Below, piece after piece: positions 13,001 through 23,505 of a stretch of 64,000 bases of DNA (its first letter is position 1; each line of letters begins with the position of its first letter). Made by a program: the position numbers and the translations under genes. A model generated the notes under the pieces. That model was not told where the DNA came from. It saw only the letters and a program-made list of their open reading frames with translations, and ran no database searches. Origin of the DNA: Cylindrodendrum hubeiense. Taxonomy: Eukaryota; Ascomycota; Sordariomycetes; Hypocreales; Nectriaceae. The stretch is from the NCBI GenBank assembly GCA_014621425.1, contig JAANBB010000033.1, positions 1 through 64,000 of the forward strand, in the 5' to 3' direction.

Positions 13001-14801
13001 AGAGACTCCCGACAATTAGACCTTGGAACAGTAGTCCGCCCCATTTACCAAAGAGTGATGCGCGGTCACCCGTCATGACGAGGAACTGGCGCTGGGTGCA
13101 CGCGATGACTTGCGAGTGGAAGGGGATCTCGTAGTTTTTACGGGTGCCGTTCGGCTCGTTCTGGCGGCGCTCTTGAGCCTGAAGCCCGAGCTGCGACTCA
13201 AATTCTTGTATATCGGTGATGTTTTCCTTATACGCGTCACTTCGACGGTACGCGTCGTCGAACTCTTCGGGGGATCGCGGGATTCGGTCTTCCCAGCCCT
13301 CGCGAACGCTGCGTTCGTGTTCGTCCGTCACCGACACGAGGAAGTCGGCGGTTGTCCAGCGTTCAGGGCAATCGAAACCAAGATCGAGAAAATACTGTTT
13401 GGCCTTCTCGGCCCGGCCAAAGTATAGGCATTTGCCATTGTCTATTAGGAGGACCTTGTCTACCAAGTCATACAACGTCTCGCCGGCCTGGTATAGGGAG
13501 ACGGCTGTCGACGTGTTGGCCATGTTTGTCATTGCTCGAATTGACTTGACGTACTCGACTGCAGTGCTGGCGTCAAGACCTTTGCTGGAGTTGTCCCAGC
13601 CCTGGACAGAGGCGCGCGTAATCATGGCCTCGGCGATGCTGACTCTCTTTCGTTCGCCGCCCGACACACCGCGGATGAACTCATTGCCGACCTTTGTGCC
13701 AAGGGTGTGTTCAATCCAGAACAGCTTTGTCACGACTCTTAAGAACTCATTGACGTACTGAGCCCGCGTCTCCCCCTCAAGTCGTTCCTCCTTGCCGGGA
13801 GTGCGTGTCTGCAGCGCGAACTTGAGTGTCCTCTTCACGGAGAGGGTTGCATAGTGTAGGTCGTCCTCGGGGTTGTAGATGACCTCGCCGCGAAAGTTCT
13901 TGGCGATTTCATCGGAATCAGCACCACCGTAGGTGACTTGCCCTTCAACAGACTCGAATCCGGCTCGCTGATTGCAGAAGGCTTTCAGAAACGTAGTGCA
14001 TCCCGCGCCAGGGCGACCGAGCACAAGCAGTATTTCGCCTGGTCTCACACAGCCGTCGAAATGACTGATGAGCTCTCGCACAGGAGGTTTGGCGACGGCT
14101 GCTTTGGCTCCCTTGGTGAAGAGTTTGGTGAGTTTTCGCGGGAGTCCAAGGAAGAAGTCGCCGACAGTGGGTTGTAAGCTGGCGCCGAGTCCTACACCAC
14201 GAACAGTGAGATCGCGGAAGACGACACCGCTGTGTCGAGTCTTGTTCCCTTCAGTTTGTTCCTGGCGGGCGCGTCCAAAGATGCGAGACATGAGCCGTTC
14301 AATCTCCTGCTGTTCCTCTTCCAGTTCAATTCCCGAGACACCGGTGGCTGCTGACCGGCGTTGGGACAGGGTGTGGAAGATGTCATCCTCGGCGTGACTA
14401 GCTACGCGTTTGAGTTTGAGGTTTCGGTCTTCATTTGTTGAAGGTCTTAGTACGGGGGTTTGGGTATCGCTAGCTGATGATACAAATTCGCTGGACGTCG
14501 ATGTCGCATCGTCGATCGCTACATTCCTTTCGTGTTGCGCATATGGAACAATGTCTCGGCTTGGCCGAACGGTAATTGAAGAAGAGCGACTCTGGCGGGA
14601 GAAGCCCAAAGGTATTGGCGGTGGGGCATCGATGGTTGGTGATGAATGCCCAGTGTCAGTGAGGACGACCTGGGTTGATCCTTCGTGTAGTGTTTCGTTG
14701 TTCGTCGTCATAGACACATGGCTGTAGGAGTGGACGCTCGGCGTCTCAGGGTAGCCACCTGGGATGTCTTCGTCCCGCGGTGTAGCTCTTCCGTTTTCCA
14801 T
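10061..14801 (-). CDS. PDR-type ABC transporter (ABCG), full length but with a one-base frameshift
   Basis: Plasma-membrane efflux pump of the pleiotropic drug resistance family, layout (NBD-TMD)2. Exon 1 is 14801-11921; a 51-nt intron (11870-11920) interrupts the second Walker A (MGASG / AGKTTLLNAL); exon 2 runs 11869-10061. NBD1 has the fungal PDR Walker A GRPGAGCTTFLK and signature VSGGERKRVS; NBD2 has GEGLNQEQRKRLTIG and LFLDEPTSGLD. The C-terminal extracellular Cys-rich loop (NMTCDEY, CEFC) and the WRDFG segment are typical. The summed exons are 4690 nt, one more than a multiple of three. The shift lies at about 10700-10706 (rev. comp. GTCGCGCGGCGGC), where EIPYAIVA must pass to GGIYFNCWWWG: one extra base. 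Without it the protein would be about 1562 residues. Either a recent null allele or a sequence error. Confidence 0.9.
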
Positions 14802-16134
14802 TGTGTCTAATTGGAAATGCGTTTGAGACCTAGCTGGGAGCCTTGAAAGGTTGTGATTATTCTACCAGCGGAAGCACCTTATTATCTATAGTACTACGGG
14901 CATGGAGCGTCAGGGAGCGGAGAATACGACATTGCCGATGTCCGACTTCGACAAAATGAGGCTTCGGCCTCGGGGTCGGGCTTTACCTAATTTAGAAACT
15001 TCTATGATATTACCCTCCGCTGTATCGCTGAGGCGGTGCTGATCCTCGTTGGCGTGCATCGGAAGACTCGGGAGGTGTGGGGATCGGCGTCATAGACTTC
15101 GATCTATCCGGAGTTTGGAGATAGAGCCAACCTTGGCCGAGATTCCAGATCTGAGCCGCAACATTGCCCCCGACCATTGGCTCAAACATAGGACTGGTGA
15201 AATAATTTCCTTGGCAAGTGGTAAAATCATACGAGTACTATTTGGAGATATTGAGGTCTCGGGAGACTAACCGGCGCTTCAGTACTTTGAATGTAGCGAT
15301 TGGACGACCGCTGCTATTGAACACAATGGGGGCTATGCTTCAATGCCAGTTACCCGAAAAGCTACACCGAAAAGCTGCATGATTAGTGAGAATTTACATA
15401 TCTACATGGATATTCAAAAGGCATGTGAAGAAGGTTGCAAGAGAAGAAATCCTCTGCCGAATCCATAGGCCAGCGATTGGCGAACGGCAATCTAGTTGCC
15501 AATCAACCTGCATCTTAAATCTAGTTCAGATGCGTATTTAGCTACCGTAATAAGGCATTTTCTAAAACTCATCAGGATTTATCTACCAGGTCTGTTGATA
15601 ATTGACGCCTAGGGAGGGTCGGAATAGCGGAAGGAACGGCTGCAGCAAATAAGCACACCATCGGGAGCCGAACATTTATGCAAAGAGCCGAGACGCGAGG
15701 AGTGTGCCTCAATCTGACATCGGATTGGTGATCCAAAGTACCTGCATCGCAGTTCGGCATTTAAAAACTCCGACAACTCGTATGTCAAAAAGCCTTGCTG
15801 CTCAGACGCGTGGCCTTCTTAGCTTAGGGCTGTGAGATTCACAGGACTTTTTCAAATCACGTGCAAGTCACAGTTGGTCTATCTTGAATAGATAACAAAT
15901 GGACGCGCAGAATTCCCCATATGATGATGTGTGAATGGAAGACGTGGAACGTCTACGCAATTGTCTGCAGACTGCGTATCACAATGGCTCGATGGAATTC
16001 ACAGATGCTCTTGTATATTTTTCTATATTTAAGCAAAATATGTCTCTCACATGGCTGCCCAAACTTCCCAAGTTCTTATTTTAGTCCATTTACGATACCA
16101 GATCCTCGATCTCACCGAACGCTAGACGCGCAAA
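14802..16134. other. Intergenic region upstream of the PDR transporter and an orphan gene
   Basis: 1.3 kb, moderately AT-rich, shared by the minus-strand PDR gene and the plus-strand orphan gene. No coding frame, tRNA or clear repeat seen. A TATA-like ATATTTTTCTATATTTAAG lies at 16014-16032, about 110 bp before the orphan ATG. Confidence 0.4.
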
Positions 16135-16860
16135 ATGGCCACTTCAGGGAGCAACGCGGGAAACTATTGTATCAACCCAAACCTCATCAACAACGATCAA
16201 AGCTCCAAGGAGGCCCATGAACAACCCATCTCTTCTGGTGCAATGGATTTGGGATCACCAATTACCTTTCAGCCCGAGGTCGTCCCTCCAGATCGGAGCC
16301 CCGAGGTAACCTTGTGTAGCTGCTGCCAGAAAGCTATCGATGGATCAGTTTTTCAGATACCTCAGTCGCCCTTGCATAATTTAGGGCCGGCATTCCTTTC
16401 CACACCCGGGATACCTAATTTACTATCCCATGGAACTGTGATGAGCCCCAGTGTGGTGGTCATCAATAACTTCCTACAAGCGCCGCCGCCCACACCCGTT
16501 TGGCCCCAAATCTCGGCTTGCCATCCAGCCTGTCTGGCTTGTTTCCAACCTCTCCTCGGAATTTCCGATGGGCAACCGGCCTTTTCTATCCCCTTTGCAC
16601 CGAATCTGGGTCAACCCATGATTGTAAACGCTCAGGACCACCAAAATCCGCAATCAAATAACCCACCGGCGCAGACACTCTCTCAGGTCCGGGCTGAAAA
16701 TCCGGTTGAAGTGGTTGGGGCTCAAAATCTTTCACCTCAGATGTATGGGCTGTGGACTGACCAACCAGATAATTTTCATCAGTTTCTTGATATGAATGAA
16801 ATTGACAAGGACATGATTTCGATGGCACTGGATGAATCAATGGACGGCATTCAGAAGTAG
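16135..16860 (+). CDS. Orphan protein with two Cys clusters and an acidic C-terminus
   Basis: Single-exon frame of 241 residues, start context GCAAAATGGCC. I do not recognise the family. Visible features: Cys at 61, 63 and 64 (LCSCCQKA) and at 129, 133 and 136 (ACHPACLACF), a possible metal-binding set; a Pro/Asn/Gln-rich middle; and an acidic, amphipathic tail (residues 213-237, FHQFLDM then NEIDKDM) like a transcriptional activation segment. There is no nuclear localisation signal or DNA-binding motif that I can point to. It ends 235 bp from the convergent P450 gene. Composition is even and unlike shadow frames, which is why I call it coding; function unknown. Confidence 0.55.
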   Translation: MATSGSNAGNYCINPNLINNDQSSKEAHEQPISSGAMDLGSPITFQPEVVPPDRSPEVTLCSCCQKAIDGSVFQIPQSPLHNLGPAFLSTPGIPNLLSHGTVMSPSVVVINNFLQAPPPTPVWPQISACHPACLACFQPLLGISDGQPAFSIPFAPNLGQPMIVNAQDHQNPQSNNPPAQTLSQVRAENPVEVVGAQNLSPQMYGLWTDQPDNFHQFLDMNEIDKDMISMALDESMDGIQK

Positions 16861-17095
16861 TCATCATCTTTTGGGAGGTGGATGCCGTATAATTCCTTGG
16901 GCTGGAAATTGGATCTAGAGTTGATAGCTTCTAGAATAATGCGATAGACTACATAAATTTGGTTGATAAAACCCTTGGGTATTAGGCTATTGCGACCTCA
17001 ATGCCCGAGCTCTTTCACCCAGGCTCTCTTGCAGGATGAATTTTCCACCATGTCCATTATTTTGAACAGTCCACGTGCGACACTGCTCATCACGC

Positions 17096-18925
17096 CTAGC
17101 ACTCGAAATTCCACTGCACATCTTCCCAGCCGTTTCTCCTAAATATCTTGCCTCCAAGGCCGACTCCACGATTCTTGGGCTTGACAGTACCGCTCGCTAG
17201 CACGGCAGGACTCATTTCGAGGTCGGCAAAGCCCATTCCCACTGGCTCGATTTCATACCCCAGCAGTAGGGTGGCCATGAAACCTATCACCTCATTGAAC
17301 GCAAAATTCCTTCCAGGACACAAATGACGACCTCCTCCAAAAGGGAAATACGCATCCTTCTTTTTTCGATCTGCCTCGATGGATGCCGGTGTCTTGTCTT
17401 TGGGGCTCGGGAGGAATCGTTCAGGGTCAAACTCCGCTGCATCCTCCCCCCAAATGGACTTTTCGTAATGCGTCACACCGCAGGGGAGCTGGATGTCTGT
17501 GCCTTTTTTGAGTAGGTACTGTCGGTTACCCGGCCCCTCGACGACGAGATCATCCATGATGCGTCGTATGCTGACGGATTGATCGGTGAGGCGTAGTGTT
17601 TCCCTAAAGCAACTGACGAGTAAGGGGAGTTTCGTGTCGAACTCGGCAACGTTGAAAGTTGCCGTCCGTCCAGCACCGTCCTTGTTGTGCATTATCTTTG
17701 CGGCTGCTTCAACTTCGGCCCTCAGCCGTGATACGAGCTCTGGTCTCGCAAAAACATAGAGCAAAACCCAGTATATGGTGGGTACCGTGTTAACGACTGC
17801 CACAATAGGCAGAATCGCATCGATGAGACCGATTTCGTTGCCCGTGAACCCGTGCTTGCGCAGCGCGTTGGCTCGGTTAATTACAAGCTGTGACGTGCTG
17901 GGGTCGTTAAGATCGTGCTCAGCGGTGTAGTATTCCGACATGATGGTCTGCAGCTTCAATCGAGCCTGGTATGACTTGGGCATCGTGATGGAGGGGAAAA
18001 GGGAAAGCAGGAAATATGGGATCGACTGTTCAAAGGTCCTAAGCTCTGTCAGTAAATTGAGAATATTGGAGAGCCCGTAATTTACGCACCAAGCCATCTC
18101 GACAAGAGAAGGATCTTCATTATACGGGTCATGATTCCCGTAAAGTGTCCGAGTCGAGGCTAAGGTAATAACATCTCGGCACCAAAGGTAGAGGTTATCC
18201 ACTTGGATGCCTTGCTCGAGCAGCATCTCTTTGCCTGTATTTGTGGCGTCTATCACTCCGGCGCCGGTACCAATCCCGCCTAGTTTAGACGATACATATG
18301 TCAAGAAATGGACGTTCATCTTGTGGAGCATGTCGGTTTGAAAGCTGGCATGAATACCATCTGTGAACTCAGGCACAAGCCGAGGGTTAGACTCGATCTT
18401 GGCAAAGGTGTAAGCGCTAAGACCAAAGGTCTTTTGGGCAAAGTCAGTGACGAAGGGCTCAAATGAAGCGTTTTTCTTCCGCAGGACTCCTTGGATGAGC
18501 TGAGGGTCAAAAACAGCGTACATCTTGCCATTCAGCATAGGGAGTGTCACGATGTCTTTGGAGGGATTGGCGTTGCTACATTCACTGTCAGCAGCTGACA
18601 AGGTGAGGGGGTGTGGCTAGGCCTCTAGGCCCAATCACAGACACACGCACTGAACGATTCGATGATAATCTGATTGATGGCGAATGATGCCAATGATGTG
18701 GCCAATGAATGGTATCGTAGGTTTTATGACAGGAGGCTCCGACAAGTCCATTGTGGGAGTCAAGAACTTGTTGAGGAGCGGTACGACAAGAGCGCCCGCC
18801 AAAACGACGGCTGCAAGAATGGCCGTGGTGCTGGAGGTGCGGCTAATGAGTTCAGCGATGAGGCCCTGCGGTGCGGATGCTGGGGCGCCATCGTAGACGG
18901 CGTTGCCGATGATGGTCGACGCCAT
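17096..18925 (-). CDS. Cytochrome P450 monooxygenase
   Basis: Haem-thiolate oxygenase, anchored in the ER membrane. Exons 18925-18651 and 18575-17096, joined by a 75-nt intron (GTGCGT donor, TGTAG acceptor) that joins VH to NANPSKDIV in frame; 584 residues. The ATG at 18925 (MASTIIGN) is used because no ATG lies further upstream in frame. Residues about 30-52 form the N-terminal membrane anchor, followed by the Pro-rich hinge SEPPVIKPTIPFIGH. The ExxR motif is ETLR and the haem loop is FGGGRHLCPGRNFA, with the Cys ligand near residue 509. The oxygen-binding I-helix (around PIVAVVNTVPT) lacks the usual A/G-G-x-D/E-T-T, as in CYP7/CYP8-like enzymes. Substrate unknown; family resemblance to sterol/fatty-acid-type fungal P450s is inference. 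Confidence 0.9.
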
Positions 18926-19482
18926 GGAAGCGAGGAAGACCAAGGCACAACGAGGTAAAGATGAGAGCTAGGGAGATCTCTAGGAATCCATATCGCAAGG
19001 CGGTGGTGGGTTTTGATGTATGCCACTCTGTGAGTTAGCGCGGCCCATCCTGGCCCCTGCAAGCTGAGGCCAAGCTGTATGAGGCTAATCATTCCAACCC
19101 CCAGCTGCCAGAGGCCAATCGGCGACATGATGATTCCAGCCATTGAATGCGATATCCGAAGCGACCCGTTCGCGTGTTACCATGCTGACGTGAGATGGAG
19201 CTACATTCTCAGGCACCCAAAGTAAACAAATGACGTAGCCAATTGCTCTTGGTACAAATACTAGGCCACCACCCTACGGAATCAACACATACAACTCGCG
19301 GAGGGAGTGGGATAGAGCCACCATTTACAAGAATAACGCGAGTCAGCTTATCTTTGCTCTATCTTCAGAACTGACATATCCCTACCAAGACTCTACGGAG
19401 ACTATGCGGATAATAAGCGACAAAGCCCTTCGAACATCTGGGGCTTGAAAATGATATAACCATCTTCGGAGCGCTACTTGCT

Positions 19483-19713
19483 CTATTTCTCCCCTTCGCC
19501 CTCTTTCTCACGCTTGCAAGGGACACATTGATCTCGGTCGATAGGAACAAAGCGAACAAGGAGGGGCCTCTTGGCGTTGACTGGATCGACTAGGTACGTG
19601 CAAATGCCGTCGATTAAGCCCAAGGCGATGTCGCAAGGGTCGTTCTCGGTTTCGGAACGCACACGCTCGCCGCACTTATCGCATTCGGAATGCCAAAGGA
19701 TAAGGCGACACAT
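19483..19713 (-). CDS. Small Cys-containing hypothetical protein
   Basis: 76 residues starting MCRLILWHSECDKCG. It has CxxC near residues 11-14 (CDKC), a lone Cys in NDPCDIA and a C-terminal CVPC followed by a Lys/Glu tail. Starting with MCR and ending in a CxxC plus charged tail is a pattern I associate with a common family of small uncharacterised fungal proteins; this is weak recognition, not a domain call. The ATG at 19713 is the first in frame; upstream exons are possible. Confidence 0.4.
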   Translation of the reverse strand: MCRLILWHSECDKCGERVRSETENDPCDIALGLIDGICTYLVDPVNAKRPLLVRFVPIDRDQCVPCKREKEGEGEK

Positions 19714-20051
19714 GATAGCTCGGTGGATTGCGGGGTGCTCTTGTGAGAGGGGCCGTGTATGATAGTGCGGTATCGCAGTGTTGCCGAGTTTCTTGCCTTT
19801 CCACAGGTCGGCTCTAGGTATTTGGAAGATCAAGTATAAAATAACATACAGCTCAAATTGGTTAATTTAATTAACTTCTATCTAATCCCGTCACTGCTGC
19901 TCTTGACAAGCAGTCACGGATAAGTGTTATCATTCAGCACTTAATCATGGCGAAATGTTCACGCGGAATGCCTAACACTGAATGTGTGTTTCTCGATCCT
20001 CAGTTATTGATTGACTCGAGGGGTATTGTTATTCACACATGCCTATTGCAA

Positions 20052-20321
20052 TGAGTATTGTTATTCAGACACATCCGTGAACAGCGGTTTCAAAAGATAA
20101 TTACTAGCAATACAATGACATTTAAGCAGAGTAAATCCAAGAAAGCTAATTATTAGCACTTGCCTATCCTAATACTGCTTTTTTTAGGTACTTATTGCTT
20201 AATATTGTAACTTGACGTTTAGGTTAAGGATGTATATACACATGATATAGCTAAGATTTGGGTGCTAAAATTGTATCTGTGTGCGAATAGCAACGTGCGT
20301 GTATGCAAATGGCAATACTCA
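20052..20321. mobile_element. MITE-like element, copy 1 (about 270 bp)
   Basis: Terminal inverted repeats: the left end reads TGAGTATTGTTATTCAG, the right end GGCAATACTCA (reverse complement TGAGTATTGCC). The interior block GTTTAGGTTAAGGATGTATA and what follows matches, in inverted orientation, the interior of the element at 24959-25213, so these are two copies of one family. No transposase frame, hence non-autonomous. Immediately flanking CAA/TTG extends the inverted symmetry and a further GTGTGCGAATAGCAA lies just inside the right end, suggesting a partly duplicated terminus. Confidence 0.6.
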
Positions 20322-20332
20322 TTGCTATTTGC
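20305..20332. repeat. Hairpin at the right end of MITE copy 1
   Basis: GCAAATGGCAAT (20305-20316) and ATTGCTATTTGC (20321-20332) are inverted repeats with one mismatch and a 4-nt loop. Confidence 0.6.
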
Positions 20333-20577
20333 ACGGAGACAATATGTGATATAATCTTTGCAATCAATCATACGTGTTCTCCATTACAGGATTATATCTT
20401 ATGTGTGCGAATCGTAGCACTCCTATCTGAAATCACACCCATTACTTGCTTCCGAACAGCTTAACACGTTTCCACCGCGCTGTAAAAGCGATGAGAATTG
20501 CTTGTGTCTAATAATGTCATTTCCCAAGCTCTGTTTCGCACCCCATGCAAACTGTCCCTTCGTATAATGAGAGCAGG

Positions 20578-22972
20578 TTAATCTTCATTATCATCAATAT
20601 CCGAATCGTCATCATACCCATTGTCCTCATCCTCAGATGTAGCCTCATCCTCGGTTTCGGACTCAACTCGGTCCTAGTTCAAGCCCTGGTTAGAATAATC
20701 AACAGACAATGCAAGATTCAAAAGATGCACGTACTATTTTTCGTTTCTTGGATGGTCTCCCAGCTCCGCTATCAGAGTTGTTCTGAAGCTCGGGCATGTC
20801 ATACACAGAATCAGGGATTGACTGATCCTTCGGAGCTGTGACAATGCCAAACTCATGGCACGATTGCCAGCTGTCCAGGTTACTGGCACCGTAGAACCCG
20901 ATAATTCTCTGGTTGCTGCCCGGGACTGTTTCCAAGTTAGTCAAAATCCAGCACGCGCCATGCTAACACGAATGCAAGAAGTGGCGGTGACAGAGGACAG
21001 GAGTACACGGTTGGCTTACCGAGAATTTCCACTGAATCACTCTCTCTCTTGTTTAAAGCACCCATAGCCTTTCCATTCGATAACCAAATTCTCAATCCCC
21101 GCAACTCGGAGCCACCTGTGCCCACCGCAACCTTGACCACGTCGACGTTTTTCGGAATCGCAATCTTCTTTGCTTGATGGCCGCCCATGTTAAGGTCTTT
21201 GCCATTCTGTCCCCGAGGACCGCAGGGAATTTGCGTGCCATCCTTGTAGTGGACAATAGCCCCGTCAAGTATGCAACCCACTCTTAGATCAATCTTGGAC
21301 GCTGAGACGAGGGTACCATCGAGGCCGCGTTTCTTGAACATCACAGCCCACTGCCAGCTGTTTGTAGGAGCTTCTCTACTCATAACGCTCTGCTTCTGTA
21401 AGCGAATCCCGGTTCCAGGGACGCGGATGGAGGATATGTTTGCGATAAGTCTCGCTACATCTCTGGTCGTGTGTTTTCCATTCCTGGAAAGTACTTCGAT
21501 TTCGAGAGGCTCTTGCATATCGAATCGATGCTGAAGCTCCTCCACGGTATACCGAACAGACGTTTGGAGATTGGTGACGGACGGACCGCCTTCAGCCATA
21601 CCATTGAATAGGACTCGAACAATTCCCGCCTCGCAGGAGATTACCATGGTTGAAATGTCGTCCTCATCTTGAATTTCAATGCTTGGACAATTTTTGTTGA
21701 GCACAGTATCGTGAGGGTGGTTGAAATGAGGGAGGTTGACAAAGCGAAGCATGTCGCGAATATCCCACCGACAGTTGTTGTGCGTGGTAGGTGTGACTGG
21801 TTCGATACCCTCAGTCTCTGCGTGAACACTGAACGCAGTCTTGGCTAGGAAGCATTTCGGCCAGTCCTTTGAATAACCCCTTGCCATGATGCCGGTTGTG
21901 TGTGGTGCGGAAAAGGCGTGACCAACTTCATGCAAGAAAGCTCCTTGGCCCACGGAACAAGCCTCCCACATGGACGCGCACTCTCCATTGTCGTTTCCAA
22001 CTTGATCACCTGGAGGCGCCAGATCCAAAAGACAATCCGGAACCTCCTCTAGAAATCGTGGCCACGAGTATGTCAAGTGACTGCCAATCATGCCTAGAGA
22101 CAGTCCGTTGGGGTTGTGAGCTCCGAGGGCCGCATGGGCGAGAATTAAGTCATTCTGCGCATCGTATGTGGAATCAAGGATCAAACCAGCAACAACTGGC
22201 CTGGCCTCGGAATTGAATGGTGCTCCATATCCCTTCAATGAGTGTGAGAAAATCTCATGCAACTCATTTGGTTTGGCCGCTCTGGGATTTTGCTGCGCAA
22301 ACTGGGCATTCCGGAGCTCAGCGACAGTCTTGTCAGCACGTATGAGATGAACTTTGGCAGTGGAGTCCATCGTGAGTTGGCGTTGAGTTAACTGGCTCAG
22401 AGTATCGGGCGCCCACTCTTCTTCCAGACGGAATGACCGCCGACCGAGTCCATTGGAGCGCATTTCTTCGGCAGTGAGAGCCTGCCACATGTATGCTGTC
22501 AAGCGGAATTTCGCTATGGCGGCGTCGATGCTTGAGTGCGCCCCTGACAGGGCTCCAAATTTGCGAGCCGGGCAGTCAATCATGAGGGGCGAGTCCTTTG
22601 CAACCAAAATTGCAAGGTGCAGAGGCGGCGTCTGCAGCAATGGAGTATAGCGGAGGTTTATCTTGGGAATATGAGAATTGTTCTTAGGGAAAATTGACAT
22701 GACACGGGACTTACCACAGTGGATTGAGACTCGTCTCCTTCAGACATAAATCTGATTGAATTCACGCCCGGTGTTAGAATGACCAATGCTTTGAACCAGC
22801 CATGGGACATTGGCCATTTTTGCGTCGGGAACGAGATTTCATCTCCATTGGACCTGGTTTCAACCTGAATAAAGGTATCGCTGCCCTCTGCTACAGCTTC
22901 GCACCGCCCTGAAATGAGGACGCATCGCTGGAAGACCTCCTCGTCGTCCTGGATATTATCAAAGGTAAACAT
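20578..22972 (-). CDS. Zinc metalloprotease (PF12044 type) with jacalin-like C-terminal domain
   Basis: Putative zinc peptidase related to yeast YIL108W. Four exons: 22972-22715, 22661-21020, 20925-20735, 20673-20578; all three introns (53, 94 and 61 nt) have GT-AG ends and keep frame, giving 728 residues. The catalytic HEVGHAFSAPH motif (HExxHxxxxxH) lies near residue 330, followed by GIMARGYSKDWP. From about residue 510 the protein has a beta-rich region with CILDGAIVHYKDG, GPRGQNG and a GFYG / CHEFGIVTAP end typical of jacalin-like lectin folds. The last exon is a short acidic tail (EDEATSEDED, then DDDSDIDDNED) after a basic PSKKRK. No signal peptide, so probably cytosolic or nuclear. The upstream ATG at 22972 is the only one in frame. 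Confidence 0.88.
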
Positions 22973-23505
22973 GATTTCAAATTGCTAGGTGTGGAAGTTC
23001 AAACTCGAATGAAACGAATACTGATGGAGTATTGGCGATTGAAGCCGCGTTGCATCAATTATATAATTTACAGCAGCATGGGCGGTCCAGGCAGCGTTAG
23101 GCAGTAGTGGGGCGTAGGATCGAGACGCACGGTCGGTAATACCACTGTCGGTAATATCACTGTCACGGTATCGCAGCATGGTTGCAAATAGCAGCGTGAA
23201 TGAAGGGGTAGATTGCAAGTTAAATTGCGCCCGCTCAATTATTCCCGACGTGGCCAGATACTCCACCAGTTGCATGCCCATGCAATGCCGCATCAGCCGG
23301 CTTCATCGCCAACTAACCCGCAACGGGTAACCACCGGAGCCGGCCTCCTTCCTCGCTCTCCGCGCTACCGTCTGCGTCAATGAGAGTGTCAAATCTTTCA
23401 CGATATTGTGGATTATTCCATCGTCAGGAATGCATAATTGTGCATCTTAACAATCCATTTTGGCTACAAAAGATGGAAAATACAACAACAGCTTCTCTCG
23501 AAGCA
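22973..23505. other. Intergenic spacer between metalloprotease and 2EXR gene
   Basis: Promoter side of the metalloprotease and 3' side of the 2EXR gene. It contains a short direct repeat of TAATA(T/C)CACTGTC(G/A) at about 23133-23166. Nothing else recognised. Confidence 0.35.

Noticed and set aside
10061..18925. Secondary-metabolite gene cluster (PDR pump, orphan, P450)
   Set aside because: No backbone enzyme (PKS, NRPS, terpene cyclase, DMATS) anywhere in the window; a P450 and a pump alone are not enough.
22662..22714. A 32-nt intron in the metalloprotease ending at the nearer AG
   Set aside because: Too short for this genome; the AG 21 nt further gives a 53-nt intron and joins STV directly to INLRYTPLLQ in frame.
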